This document shows, piece by piece, positions 36,703 through 47,216 of a stretch of 64,000 bases of DNA. The notes below the pieces were generated by a model. That model ran no database searches. It was not told the DNA's origin and saw nothing but the letters and a program-made list of their open reading frames with translations. Position 1 is the first letter of the stretch, and each line of letters opens with the position of its first letter. The translations under genes and the position numbers were made by a program. This stretch comes from Blasia pusilla (Eukaryota > Marchantiophyta > Marchantiopsida > Blasiales), in the NCBI GenBank assembly GCA_050084515.1, contig CM114272.1, forward strand, positions 9,424,001 to 9,488,000, in the 5' to 3' direction.

Positions 36703-37671
36703 GTTCTCGAACGCCATGGGCATCACTCTCCCAAACAACTCAGCCCTCTGAGAACATGCTCGCATCCATACATCTGGGTCATCAAGGTCCAGGACCTCTG
36801 GAGCATCTGGACTAATGGGTACCGATGAAGCCGAGAGCCAAAAACCCATCTGGACTAATGAAGCCGAGAGCCAAAAATCGGTACCCTGGTTTGTCAACAC
36901 CTCACCCGTGCACCATAATGACTCAACACTCTGTCAAGGAAGGCCTAAGCTCCTCCCTCACTTGCTTTGTCAGGCAATGCAACCAACTCGATCCACTTTG
37001 AGAACTACTCAACCATCACCAACACATAACGACTGTGACGCTCTGTCAAAGGCAAAGGTCCTGCAAAATCCAAACTCCATCTATACCCTAAGCCCATGAT
37101 CGGTAATGGATGCAATTGTGGAGTCGAAGCATTGAACGATGCTCGGACCCGATCAAACGCCATGCACTTGGCAACAAACTGCTGAACGTCAGTCTGCATG
37201 TCTCGCCACCATACTGAATCTGGAGCAAGCTGTACGTCCGCTTCACCCCAAAGTGACCCAACTCCTCGTGGGCATGCTGCACTAGTCGTGCTCTTTGAAA
37301 AGGATGCGGCATCCTTTTCAGAGAGCACGACTAGTGCATGGCACGACTAGTGCCGCATCCTTTTCAAAGACATGCACTAGTCGTGCTCTACCATCCTCCC
37401 AAACCCTCAAAACATGTGTCCCCTCCCAACGGAACCGTCAGGCCCGCTGTAGGATCCAATCCCGCTCTCTAGCACCTACGGTGCTCGCAACGCTACCAGT
37501 AAGAAGGTACTCCAAGACTACTCCATCATCATGAATATCTCGGCCACCTGTGGTCTCCTCACTGGCCTCGGGATCCAAGGACTCTCCACTAGATCTCGTC
37601 ATCAAAGTCTCCACACTCTGGCTCTCTATAGCCAACATGCCTAAATAGGCTGACGCGTGCCATCCTGGCAC
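36703..37671 (-). pseudogene. Gypsy integrase and linker remnant with foldback
   Basis: Retains the linker (VLEYLLTGSVASTVGARE), the zinc region (QQFVAKCMAFDRVRASFNAS), the start of the core (GYRWSLDFAGPLPLTERHS) and the end (RAELFGRVMPMAFENF). The middle of the core, with the second Asp and the Glu, is gone compared with 18385-18143. A local duplication of GATGAAGCCGAGAGCCAAAA lies at 36826-36877. A palindromic insertion occupies 37279-37388. Confidence 0.78.
37279..37388. repeat. compound foldback (palindrome plus repeated arms)
   Basis: 37279-37307 and 37309-37337 are inverted copies, 29 bp each with one mismatch and a 1-bp centre. They are followed by a second inverted arm (37341-37369) and a further forward arm start (37374-37388). 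Arm words are GCACTAGTCGTGCTC and GAAAAGGATGC. The equivalent place in the Gypsy copy at 17440-19545 (about 18685-18735) has a single unit, so this is an insertion within the integrase linker. Confidence 0.9.
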
Positions 37672-37698
37672 TGACTGCTCATCACTCTTTCCATGCCA

Positions 37699-38156
37699 TC
37701 AAGAGCCCATCGCATCTCGCTGACTCAGGCATGGGTTACAACTCAAACCATCTGCATCCTGGTTGAGTGTCCCAGATCTATGTACCACATGAAAATCATA
37801 CTCCTGCAACAACAAAGCCCATCTCGCAAGCTTCCATGTAAGCTTGTCGGACTCTATCAACCACTTCAGTGGTTGATGATCAGTGATGATGGTAAAGGGG
37901 TTGCCGAATAAGTAACACTGAAATGCGCCACAACCCACATTGCAACCAAACACTCATCCTCATACGAGCTGTACTTCGCCTCTACAGCATTGTTCGAGCG
38001 GCTAGCGTAGGCCACCACGAACTCTCTACCTTGATCATCATGTTGGGTGAGCACCGCTCCAAGCCCCAACATACTCCAATCTGTGTGCACCTGGAAAGGA
38101 AGCCCCCTGATCGGTCTCCTCAAGATGGGCGCGGACGTCAACCTATCCTTGAGCAA
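37699..38156 (-). pseudogene. Gypsy RNase H
   Basis: Reads LGLGAVLTQHDDQGREFVVA, YASRSNNAVEAKYSSYEDE, CLVAMWVVAHF, then LPSSLIINH or, in the other frame, FTIITDHQPLKWLIESDKLT and ARWALLLQEYDFHVVHRSG. This is the RT-linked RNase H of Ty3/Gypsy. One frameshift lies near 37900. Confidence 0.82.
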
Positions 38157-38183
38157 TTGAAATGCTCGCTCGTGCTCATCCCC

Positions 38184-39159
38184 CTAGTGCCACTCGTGAT
38201 CCACCTTGGTCAGCGGCTTCGCAATCGAACTGAATCCCTTGACGTACCGCCCATAAAAGTTTGCCAGTCCCATGAATGCGCGAACACGGCTCACATCTGT
38301 AGGGCGTGGAATGCGTGAGATAGCCTCTACCTTTGTCTGCTGAACACCAAGGCCCCCTGGGTATATTGTATGACCCAAGTACTCAATTTGGTCGTAGAAG
38401 AACTTGCTCTTGCCTGGATGTAGGTTCAGCCCATGTAATTGCAATCGTCCAAACACCTCCTCTAGATGTCGCTCATGCTCCTCAACCCTGGCGCTAAAGA
38501 CTACGATGTCATCAATATACACCTAGCAAAATCCAGACCAGCCAAGATCCTATCCATGACCCTCTGAAACTCAGCCGGGACGTTCTTTAACCCAAATGGT
38601 AAGAACCGCCACTGATACAAACAATCCTTCCCGTGAGGATCGGTGTCCCAAAATGCCGTGTTCTGCCTGTCCTCCAATCTGATAGGCAATTGGTGGTATC
38701 CGGCTCGCAAATCCAATGAACTAAAGACCTTTGCGTGACCAATTGCATCAAAGATCTCCTCAGGGGTGGGTATGGCATACCTATCGGACTTTGTCTGCCG
38801 ATTGATAGGTCGGTAATCCCCACACATCCACCTATCCGTCCAGTTGCCATGCACATCCTTCTTGGCGGGCATAACAGTGGCAGATGCATACTCCCAATGC
38901 GACATCTCCACTAGTCCTCTCCAACCAAGTCTTGGCTCCTACTCTGAATCAGAGCCCTATCCATATCACTATACCTATAGGGTCGTCGGAAGATCGGCGT
39001 ATCACTCGAAAACTCAATGCGGATCCCCGGTCCCTTCAGAGTACCCAAATCCTCCATGCTAAACGCAAAGCAGCTCCTATAACTCCCGAGGAACTGATGT
39101 ATTCGGCGCCGCTCTCCTCTTGTCAACTTAGGGCCCATATCTGGCTCCCAAGTCTCCAT
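38184..39159 (-). pseudogene. Gypsy reverse transcriptase
   Basis: N-terminal part 39159-38911 (TPIFRRPYRYSDMDRALIQ); palm 38911-38501 (ATVMPAKKDVHGNWTDRWMC, DYRPINRQTKSDRYAIPTPE, LDLRAGYHQLPI, FGLKNVPAEFQRVMDRIL); then 38522-38184 with the active site YIDDIVVFS, LHPGKSKFF, YLGH and FMGLANFYGRYVKGFSSIAK. The catalytic YIDD is intact, but a shift of one or two bases just before it breaks the frame, so no full RT is made. Confidence 0.88.
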
Positions 39160-39486
39160 CGTGACTACGGTAGGACTCTCGGATGCGGATATCGGTGGTT
39201 GCTATGGTGCAACCTCATCTCGAACAATGACACTCGACCGCTCTCCAGCAGCCAATTGCAAACTCTGATCTGCTCAACATGTAGTGCCTGGAACCAGGCT
39301 CGATGCTGTGGCTATCATCTCCTGGCGTACCTGCAAAACATCCCAAGAAGTCCAAGGGTGTCTCTCCCAATCTCCCTTGGTGTTTCAATCTCCTCGGGTC
39401 TCGCCCCTAGCCACTGCCTCCACCAACTCGATAGGCATGGGGCTCACCAACGCAACCGCAGTGATCTGTCGCGATCTCATCCGAGG

Positions 39487-40560
39487 CTACTCTGCCATTC
39501 CCAAGCTGAAGATCCATGTCAAGCAGTTTAGGTCCATCGTTTGACCCAAGACATGACGTCGTGATGCTTCTGATACTGACGGCACTACCGTCACTCTTGT
39601 GGGAAATCCCATCGCCCGCTCTCTCTTATTGGCGTTGGGCTCCACCAACCTCTGAACCTGGTCATCCCAAACCAAGCCAAGATCGGCCTCCTTGTATGCA
39701 TAGGAAGCGGGAAAACTCACAAACGTGTGAAAGGCGTGCCTTGTTGACCACAATCAACGGTGGTCGATCATCGTGCCTCCCTGCCTGTGAGCGACGACCT
39801 GGATCCAGAATGGAATCCACTAACAAATGGGAGGGGCGCTCCACTCTTGCATACGCCCTCCGTAACACCGCATGGGGCACCAAGTTGATCCACCATAGAC
39901 GCGGGCGATGGAATCTAGAACCTACACTCGTCGTATCCAAGAACACTAGTGGGCCGATCCAGCCACGCACCTGATGAGTTCTCGTCACCACCCGTGACCT
40001 GGAGTCTCCTAAGATCGGCACATTCTCAAGAATGTAGGATGGAGAACGGACTGGTGCTCCTGCAACTGCCGTAAGACCCTCAACATCTCCCAAAACAACC
40101 TCGACTGAGTGTCAGCCAATCCGCTGCCTCGTCCAGCACTCGATTGGCCTTAATATGGCCAACCGGAAATGACCAAATCAATGGTGCCTAACCGGTCTAA
40201 GTCCTGCGCCCCCTGCAACGAAATATCCCTCGGTAGGGAACTCTAGTATACCTAAGTGGGGAAAACATAGGCGTAACTGCGCCACATGTCATAGTGAGCC
40301 GCGCCTAGCAACATCATCACTCTCCACATACTGGTACTGCTGCACTTGCACTCCTGCCTGCAAAATAGCAGCTAACCGGGTGCTAATACCTCCAAAGAGA
40401 TCTAACACTCGAATATCCTCCTCCGGGATACACCACACAATGGGTGTGGTATCCAAGGGTGTCATCGTAGCACTTCCTACTACCTCGGGTTCCTCAGACC
40501 CATCATGCTCCGACGTCAAACGCCTCGCTCCACGCGGTCTGCACGTGCTCATCTGCCAAT
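39487..40560 (-). pseudogene. C5-cytosine DNA methyltransferase domain in Gypsy pol
   Basis: Minus-strand reading gives, in order: motif I RVLDLFGGISTRLAAILQAG at 40408-40350; the segment YQYVESDDVARR; motif IV region DRLGTIDLVISGWP followed by Y and stop where Cys-Gln of PCQ is expected (P codon 40158-40156, TAT 40155-40153, TAA 40152-40150), then GQSSAGRGSGLADTQSRLFW; motif VI YILENVPILGDSRS (ENV codons 40027-40019); motif VIII region FHRPRLWWINLVP near 39900; and a C-terminal block NKRERAMGFPTRVT, LGQTMDLNCLTWI near 39640-39490, resembling motifs IX-X. The spacing fits a DRM/DNMT3-like catalytic domain of about 350 residues. The enzyme would methylate cytosine in DNA. It is dead here: catalytic Cys lost, with stops and frameshifts. 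Confidence 0.82.
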
Positions 40561-41448
40561 CGTTGAAGCTCCTCAGTCGAGCCCCATAAGGGCACCTCTC
40601 CTACACGGAATGATGCGGCCACCATAACACTCCTCTCCATAGAAATGTCAAGAACGGGAGTATCCTCTACATGGACATGTCCCTCAATCAAATCACCAGG
40701 CCAAGTGATGGCACTGCTAAGTGCTGCTAAGGTCGCCATCTCTCATGGCCGTTGCTCGATCACGCACCAATTGGAAGACCGCTCCTCAGTTATTCAGCAA
40801 CACAACACCAGGAGAAGCCATGGCACGCTCTATCGCGGGTCTAGTGGGCATCTCCGCCATCCTAGCAGCCGCAGCTTGCCATGAATCAGACGTGGACGGA
40901 CGGAGCATCCGGTCCAAGGGCTAGTCCATCACATCCTCTGCAATCAACTCTGAACGTGATGCAGGAACTCCAACTCCGTGCTCACATAGTGAAGCGACCA
41001 AAAAAACCTCGGCGGGCATACCCCCAACGTCATAACATCGGAAGAAAAAACTAAAGGAGTGCGGTACACCATGGTGGCCGCCCCAACAACGTGCTCGACA
41101 CATGCCCCTCCAGAGCATCAACAATAGGAGTCGTCGTACTCGCTTCTCCCATCGCCCTACGTGCCTGCACACCAACAACATCACCAACTCTCCAAGAACT
41201 CTGATTAGGACCCATCGATGGGGTCCTCATCGCCTCGAACAACGTGAAAGATTGAGGAAGCCTAGTCTCTTTCATGGCTTCCCCTCGTTGTGGATCCAAC
41301 TCTACGGCTAGTCCACGCGTCACAACTGGGCTGCCTCCATTTGGGAACCCGCACATCCAACCAGGATCCTCCAGATCTGTGGCTGCTCCATGTGATGTCG
41401 ATACCACGGATCCAACATTGGGTAACCTCAATGCCATTATGGCAACAT
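40561..41448 (-). pseudogene. Gypsy spacer between gag and methyltransferase
   Basis: Colinear frames such as FRCYDVGGMPAEVFLVASLC (near 41030) and SFRVGEVPLWGSTEELQRLA (near 40600) suggest coding origin. No aspartic protease D-T/S-G motif can be seen, so the protease may be here in decayed form or absent. No name given to this part. Confidence 0.45.
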
Positions 41449-42800
41449 GCTCATGTATCTGCTGTATCTGAGCAGGCATCCCAGCCTCACGTCCGGCGTC
41501 TCTCTTGGCGCGTCCAGGTGGTGGTACTCTACCTCCTCCATGGGTAGCTCCACCACCGTGTCGGGCAACTCCAGCTCCTTGTCCCCCAACAGGACCACCT
41601 GGTGCACGATCTCTAGGCCCACACGGACCGGCTACTTGCTCTGGTGCCCCTCTCGGCCCTCAGTCCGTACATTACTCAGGATGTAAACTGAAACACTTGG
41701 TGCGTGTATGACCATACCTCTAAAAATAGTCACACTGATAACCTTCTGGTGCAGCACCATCTCCTCCTCCACGCTAAAGCACATGTCCATGACCTTGACG
41801 AGTGCAATCGCGATGATGATGGGCTCCACCACATGACCAACAAGTAATAGTAGGCGGATGCTGTTGACCCGCATATGAAGGCGACACGTCTCTATGGCAC
41901 GGCCCCCCGGTATCCTCCCTGAGCTCGTGGTGCCACAATCAACCTATCTCGGAAAGCAGGTAGTAGTGCAGATAATCATGATCGGAACCCATGGTTGCTA
42001 CGCTCTCCTCCGCCATGTTGCGCTCAACGTTCTCAGCGGTCCTAAAAATATCTCTCAATGTAGGGAAGGTGTTCATAAGAAGCAGCCCCCCAGCGCACCC
42101 GTGTCCATAGGGTCCGGTCCAACATCGCGTACCATGATGGATAGCACGAGCCTTTGTCACCCCGAGTGGCGTTGATTTGGGCGCAAGCGAGTGTAAGCCT
42201 CACGCAAACTCTCAACGCGGTGCCTCTCGAAGTCGTGGATGCTCTGCAACTTCTCCGTCCGTACCCCTTGGTAGCTCGCCCTCAACTCAGCAAAGAACTC
42301 AACCACGGGGTTGAACGTGGGACGAACCCAACTAGACGGGTGCAATGCTTGCTCAATCGAGTGACCCCTCCTAAAACATCACTAGTGGAAGAGGAAGTAG
42401 CCTCTCTTGACTCCTCCTCCTCATATGGGAATGGCTCTGTCCATGACACATAGTGTGGGTTGTAGTAGAGTCACCATGCCTCAATCTCCTGGGCATATCT
42501 GTGGGAGAACTCATGGTAATCGTCCATGGGCGCCCCCTCTAAATGCTGGAACATACCATTCCATGCTGTAAACGGCTTGAACTCTCTAGAATTCCTGGCC
42601 CGCCTGGAGTCGCACCAACTCCTAAACTCTGCTATGAAATCATGCAACTCAATCGTGCCTACTACACCTGAAAACCTATGCGGTCCTCTACCTTGATCAT
42701 CCATCTCGTACGCCCAACTGGTAGGACCACTCACAATGTGTGGCGATGTGCTCACAATTTCCTCTACATGCTCCCTCTCATATGAAGACGACACAGAAGG
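41449..42800 (-). pseudogene. Gypsy gag
   Basis: The capsid-like segment 42794-42471 reads ELHDFIAEFRSWCDSRRARN, EFKPFTAWNGMFQHLEGAPM and DDYHEFSHRYAQEIEAW. Then 42345-42157 has FNPVVEFFAELRASYQGVRT and HRVESLREAYTRLRP, and 42160-41939 has TFPTLRDIFRTAENVERNMAEE. The proline-rich region at 41450-41700 matches 336-560. Stops between the blocks. Confidence 0.7.
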
Positions 42801-44516
42801 AGATCGAGGTGGTCTCTCACGTGGAGACCTGCAAACCTTGCACCACTCGAGGTAAACCCTCCAGAGCTACTCTCAGGTCCACTACCTCGCCTCTCAAAAT
42901 CGTGAAAGGACGTCGTGATGGCCCTCGTGCCCCTCTCACACGATCACTCTCAACCTCGCGAGTAATCCCTCAATCACTCATCCCAAACATGCGGCACTCG
43001 ATCTACACTCTCCCTCCCCGAGACGCGTAACGTGCAGCAACAAGCGGCGTGGTGCGGCAAATCGACCAGGCTATCATCTCATCGACAACCTACCCTCAAC
43101 TCCAGACATCCTATAGAGGTCTATGTCCCCTAAACCACATACATAAATGATGCTCTCAGCATCCACACAACCCAATATCCCCCAATAAACTACCAAATCC
43201 CAAAATCCCTCACGCGTGCACGATAAAGGACCATAATGGGTAACATGAACACATGTCGATGTCGCTCCTCAGCAATTGCAAGTCTCAGCCCCAACTTGAT
43301 CGTGGAGACAACTCCTCCAATCAGCAAGTCACACTCCTCCCATACTGACGCTGCTCAAAACTCCTCGATAGACAAGACGCTAACGGTTCCAGCAGGCAGA
43401 CGCAAAGACGAACGCAGCGAATCTGACGAACGGCACACCCTCGATGGTGGGATGCGGCACACCGGAGGCATACCCTCCTCAATCAACAATAAACCCCACT
43501 CTGACCACAATGACGGTGCGACTCGCGATCGAGGCGGTGCGGTGCGGCCCGAAGCGGCGGCGCGGCGGCAATTAGCGGCATTGCGGCTCTGGCGACGGCA
43601 AGACTCGATTGCCGTCGGCGGCTACCAATCACAACATAGCAAAGATGAAATCAAAACTCAAACACCATAATCGAGGTCATCTACCGTCACCTGGTTGGCA
43701 CTTAAACCGATGACGGTGGCGGCCAAAACAAAGTACGTGGTGGCGACGCAAGTCAAAGAATCAAAAAACGTCGTGGAAGACCCTCCACTCCGTAATGGTG
43801 GCAATGGCAACCAAAGGCTGGACAACGGCCAAATGCGGCTCTGAGCAACGCTGGGCAACAACAACGGCCGACGGTGGATGGTGGACCGTTGATCGTTGAT
43901 GGTGATGACAAATCGTTGACAGTAAAGGTTGACAGTTGAGCGTGATGGTGACTATGACGGCGCGGCAGCAAGTTTAGGATTTGAACAATTTAACACTAAA
44001 AATCGCCTAACAATGGTAGTTTTGCAAGATTGACCATAACTTTTAACTCGCAACTCTAAACTGTGCACCGTTTGTTGCACAATGTGCACAACTTCACGAT
44101 CTACAATAATATCAAAATTTAGAATTAGAAATTTGAGTAAAAATTGACGGTGACTATTGTAAAGCCCACTGTCTCTTTCTCCTACACAAAATTTGGCAGC
44201 GCTTCTGCGCTGATTTCTCCCAACAAAAATGCAAAACCTATAAAAATACAAATTAGCAAGCGACATGGTGCTCTCGAGAGCACCGACATGCAGCAACCCG
44301 CCCCCATAATCAATCCCTATCAAAAATTGGGCAGCGCTTCCGCACGCCACTCTTCCACACGAAAAATCGGCAAATGCAAAGAACAATTAAAGCAGCCCTT
44401 GCTCCGGTGAGCAGTCCCATGAGCTACTGAACAGGGAACACGGTCCCCAACCTGCAAAAATAGCGAGTGATCATTGAGCTCCCCCATGAAGCTCTCTCAC
44501 TCTCTCATTCTCTCTT
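42801..44516 (-). other. Gypsy 5' leader
   Basis: Long GC-rich region between gag and the LTR, colinear with 1050-2495. No coding similarity. Contains the short GTTGA-type repeats near 43875-43965. I could not place a tRNA primer site next to the LTR end. Confidence 0.6.
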
Positions 44517-45037
44517 TGTAAAGTAAGATCCAATCTCTCTCACAACACCATAGTTCTCACATGTGTGCACTCTCACATATCTCTCTCAATGTCAAACCAA
44601 ACCCACTCTCCTAATGAGAGGCTTGGGTTACACACAAGGCAAGCAAGACCATAGCTCCGACGCCTCATGCCAAGAGGTTCAACAAAGAGAGAATGAGCTC
44701 TGAAGCTCTCTCTCCTTGAGGTATACCCCTCCCCTCTCCCAAGCTCTCTCCATGGTAACCTTTTCTCCCAAGTCACCTCCTTGGCTCTTGACCTGATGTA
44801 AGAGATCAAGGGCTACTTACCAAAAATATAAAATCGATCATATATTCAAAATGATACTTATCTCAAATAGTAAAAAATTCCTCAATATGGCTCCAAATGA
44901 GCCGAAACGAAGGGAAAACCTGCTCTCTCAGGTTTCCCGAGGCCTCAACAGGTTATCCTCAACCTACTGAGCATGTCCTCCACTACTTACGAAGGCGCTC
45001 TACTAGATCTCACTGATCTATCCTAAAAGACGTGACA
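44517..45037 (-). repeat. Gypsy 5' LTR (521 bp)
   Basis: On the minus strand TGTCACGTCTTTTAGG at the start and GATCTTACTTTACA at the end. Same length as the LTR at 2496-3015 within one base. Its right border is Copia RNase H sequence. Confidence 0.82.
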
Positions 45038-45950
45038 ACAACAACAACATCTCTTGCCCAATCAACATTTTTGAATCCCTATAATCATAAACTAGAAGAA
45101 GGTTCAAATTCAAGCCTTAAAAAAAAAAGAATCTGATATATTCCATAATCCTCCTCACAACACCAAGATGAGGTTTCCAAGGTGTTTGCATAACCAGACT
45201 CACTAAGCCAACTTCGTAGCTTAAGTCTTTCTTGTTATTTTCAAATAGATGAAACTTCCAACCATCCGCCTATACATATTAGAATCTACAAGCAACTCTC
45301 TTTCATCCACTCTTAACTTTACACTTTGGTCTAATGGTCTAGAGATTAGCTTACTAGTCGTCATGCCATATTTTGAAAGCATATTATCATTATAATAACC
45401 ACATACTCTTTCCAACCCTAATAGATCAATTAGGAAGTGCTTGAGCTCTCCTAAGTCTTTTATATCAACTTTTGCGTGTAACTTTAGTTTGACTTGTTGT
45501 ACCATATTGTCAATATTCTCAATAATCAAGAGCTCATAAATATACAATACCATGATAACCATACGGTCTTGTTCTATTAAGATATATAGCGGAGAATCAT
45601 AATCACGGATCCTAAAGCCAAGCTCTTGTATGACATATGTAATCTTCCCAGATTTAACTCTTGGAGCTTGCTTGAGCCCATATAGATTTTTTTTTTAAAT
45701 TGAGAGGAATGGAAAACTCAAAATGCTCATATCTAGGTTGTTGAGCCATGTATACCTCCTTGTGTAAATCTCCATTCAAGAAGGTATTTTTAACATCCAT
45801 ATAACGTAGTCTCCACTTGTTACTAAATACAACTACAACCACTATTCTTGTAGTCACAATCTTAGTAATAGGGCTAAATATCTCCTTATAGTTATAACCA
45901 TATTGTTCCATAATGTTAAATATGTGACATGTACCACATAACACCATTTA
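45038..45950 (-). pseudogene. Copia reverse transcriptase and RNase H start
   Basis: Minus-strand frames: QYGYNYKEIFSPITKIVTTR, YMDVKNTFLNGDLHKEVYMA (45947-45654), then MVQQVKLKLHAKVDIKDLGE, LKHFLIDLLGLERVCGYYND, KLRVDERELL and MYRRMVGSFIYL (45562-45221), then KPHLG...RRIMEYI and DWARD running into the Gypsy LTR at 45037. Clear Copia RT followed by the start of RNase H, related to 15611-16700. Ends at the Gypsy border, with the expected remainder at 36310-35955. Confidence 0.82.
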
Positions 45951-46135
45951 ATGATATTTTGGAATATCCAACATCGACTTTGTTTCTTCACTCGATCGCT
46001 TATGGTAACATTGCACTATATTGTCGAGGAGGACAAATCCATATTTGTGCCAAAGAGCTGAGGAGATTGTATAATGATAAAGTTAGTCATGACTTGATAA
46101 TCCTTGAAATTAATTATTTCATTTATTACCATTGA
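45940..46135 (+). pseudogene. possible Helitron N-terminal fragment
   Basis: The plus frame reads IALYCRGGQIHICAKELRRL and YNDKVSHDLIILEINYFIYY. The pattern of a Cys, G-G-x-I/V and a following helix, then IR/I-x-Y, resembles the segment that precedes the Rep domain in Helitron proteins, a part missing from the copy at 30851-33390. Short, so tentative. Confidence 0.35.
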
Positions 46136-46461
46136 AGTCTAATAATTTTTTTACATTACATAGTCCATTGAATGAGAATTATTTAATTCAATTATGCAAT
46201 AAAATTTACATGAATAAATTTCATGAAATTATAGACTCAAATTTTAAGAAAATATTATGGAACTTTTCTCAAAAAAATAATTTTGAATATGAATTGTTAA
46301 AAAAAATTAATTCTTATTCTAAAAAATATAATTATGATGAAAATATCCAAAGCCAAAGCTTGAAATATTTATTTGAGTGTTCCTACGAAACAAAGGATTA
46401 TTTTTTTCACGTAAATTGTAATGAGAAATTGGAATATAAAAAATTGAAATTAAAAACATAA
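46132..46461 (+). CDS. AT-rich open frame of 109 codons, unassigned
   Basis: An Asn/Lys/Tyr-rich frame (for example FHEIIDSNFKKILWNFSQKN, SLKYLFECSYETKDYFFHVN) stays open for 330 bp in sequence of roughly 80% A+T, where stop codons should be frequent. It begins TTG; the first ATG codes MNKFHEIID. No family recognised. It may be a fragment from an AT-rich genome (plastid, endosymbiont or virus), a transposon gene, or chance. Confidence 0.25.
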   Translation: MKSNNFFTLHSPLNENYLIQLCNKIYMNKFHEIIDSNFKKILWNFSQKNNFEYELLKKINSYSKKYNYDENIQSQSLKYLFECSYETKDYFFHVNCNEKLEYKKLKLKT

Positions 46462-46809
46462 AATATTAGAGATGGAAACGAATGGATCCCACTCACATTA
46501 TATAGTCTTTCACTTTTCCTAAAAAGTTACTAGAGATACAAATATCTATACTATAAGACTTAGGAAACATAATTTAGGGAATGTAAGAGTTTAAAAGACG
46601 AGTCATCTTTTAAATGCCAAAATAAGCAAAGTGACTTTGGTACAGATTTTTCATTACTAATAAACTTGTTATCCATATCTTTTTAATAAGACCATTTGAT
46701 TAAGACTTCTTCAAATGTAGTAATGATACTTGACCTCCAAGAATCACCAATTTAAGGATATCACTAGATTTGAAGTAGGGGTCGGCTTGTATTTTTCATC
46801 TATCCCGAG
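46462..46809. other. AT-rich sequence, no gene seen (46462-46809)
   Basis: AT-rich non-coding stretch left of the partial Gypsy LTR. Nothing recognised. Confidence 0.5.
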
Positions 46810-47216
46810 ACCCTTCGCTTCGGCTCATTTGGAGTCATATTGAAGAACTTACTATTTTAGGTAAGTACCATTTTGAGTATATGATCAACTTTCTATTTTT
46901 GGTAAGTAACCCTTGACCTCCTACATCAGGTCAAGAGCCGAGGAGGTGACTTGGGAGAATAGGTTACCATGGAGAGAGCTTGGGAGAGGGGAGGGGTATA
47001 CCTCAAGGAGAGAGAGCTTCAGAGCTCATTCTCTCTTTGTTGAACCTCTTGGCATGAGGCGTCGGTGCTATGGGCTTGCTTGCCTTGTGTGTGTAACGCA
47101 AGCCTCTCATTAGGAAAGTGGGTTTGGTTTGATATTGAGAGAGACATGTGAGAGTGCACACATGTGAGAACTATGGTGTTGTGAGAGAGATTGGATCTTA
47201 CTTTATTGGAGATATT
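46810..47216 (+). repeat. solo or partial Gypsy LTR, opposite orientation
   Basis: From CCCTTCGCTTCGGCTCATTT to GGATCTTACTTTAT it matches, in reverse orientation, the 3' three quarters of the LTRs at 2496-3015 and 44517-45037. The first 130 bp or so are missing. No leader or gag follows, so it is a solo or broken LTR. The same open frame as in the other LTRs runs 46913-47113. Confidence 0.82.

Larger units (their letters stand above)
36616..45037 (-). mobile_element. Ty3/Gypsy element carrying a DNA methyltransferase domain
   Basis: The fullest Gypsy copy. From right to left: 5' LTR 45037-44517; long leader 44516-42800; gag 42800-41449; spacer 41448-40561; C5-methyltransferase 40560-39487; RT 39160-38184; RNase H 38156-37699; linker and integrase remnant 37671-36703; a short piece of 3' LTR 36702-36616. 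Stops and shifts occur in every region, and the integrase core and most of the 3' LTR are deleted. The order gag-(PR)-MTase-RT-RH-INT is unusual for Ty3/Gypsy. I could not recognise a protease motif in the spacer. The 5' LTR abuts Copia sequence that breaks off inside RNase H, so this element probably landed in a Copia copy. Confidence 0.85.

Noticed and set aside
38884-39531. 215-codon plus-strand frame inside the Gypsy element
   Set aside because: Antisense of RT and methyltransferase sequence; the minus strand carries the motifs.
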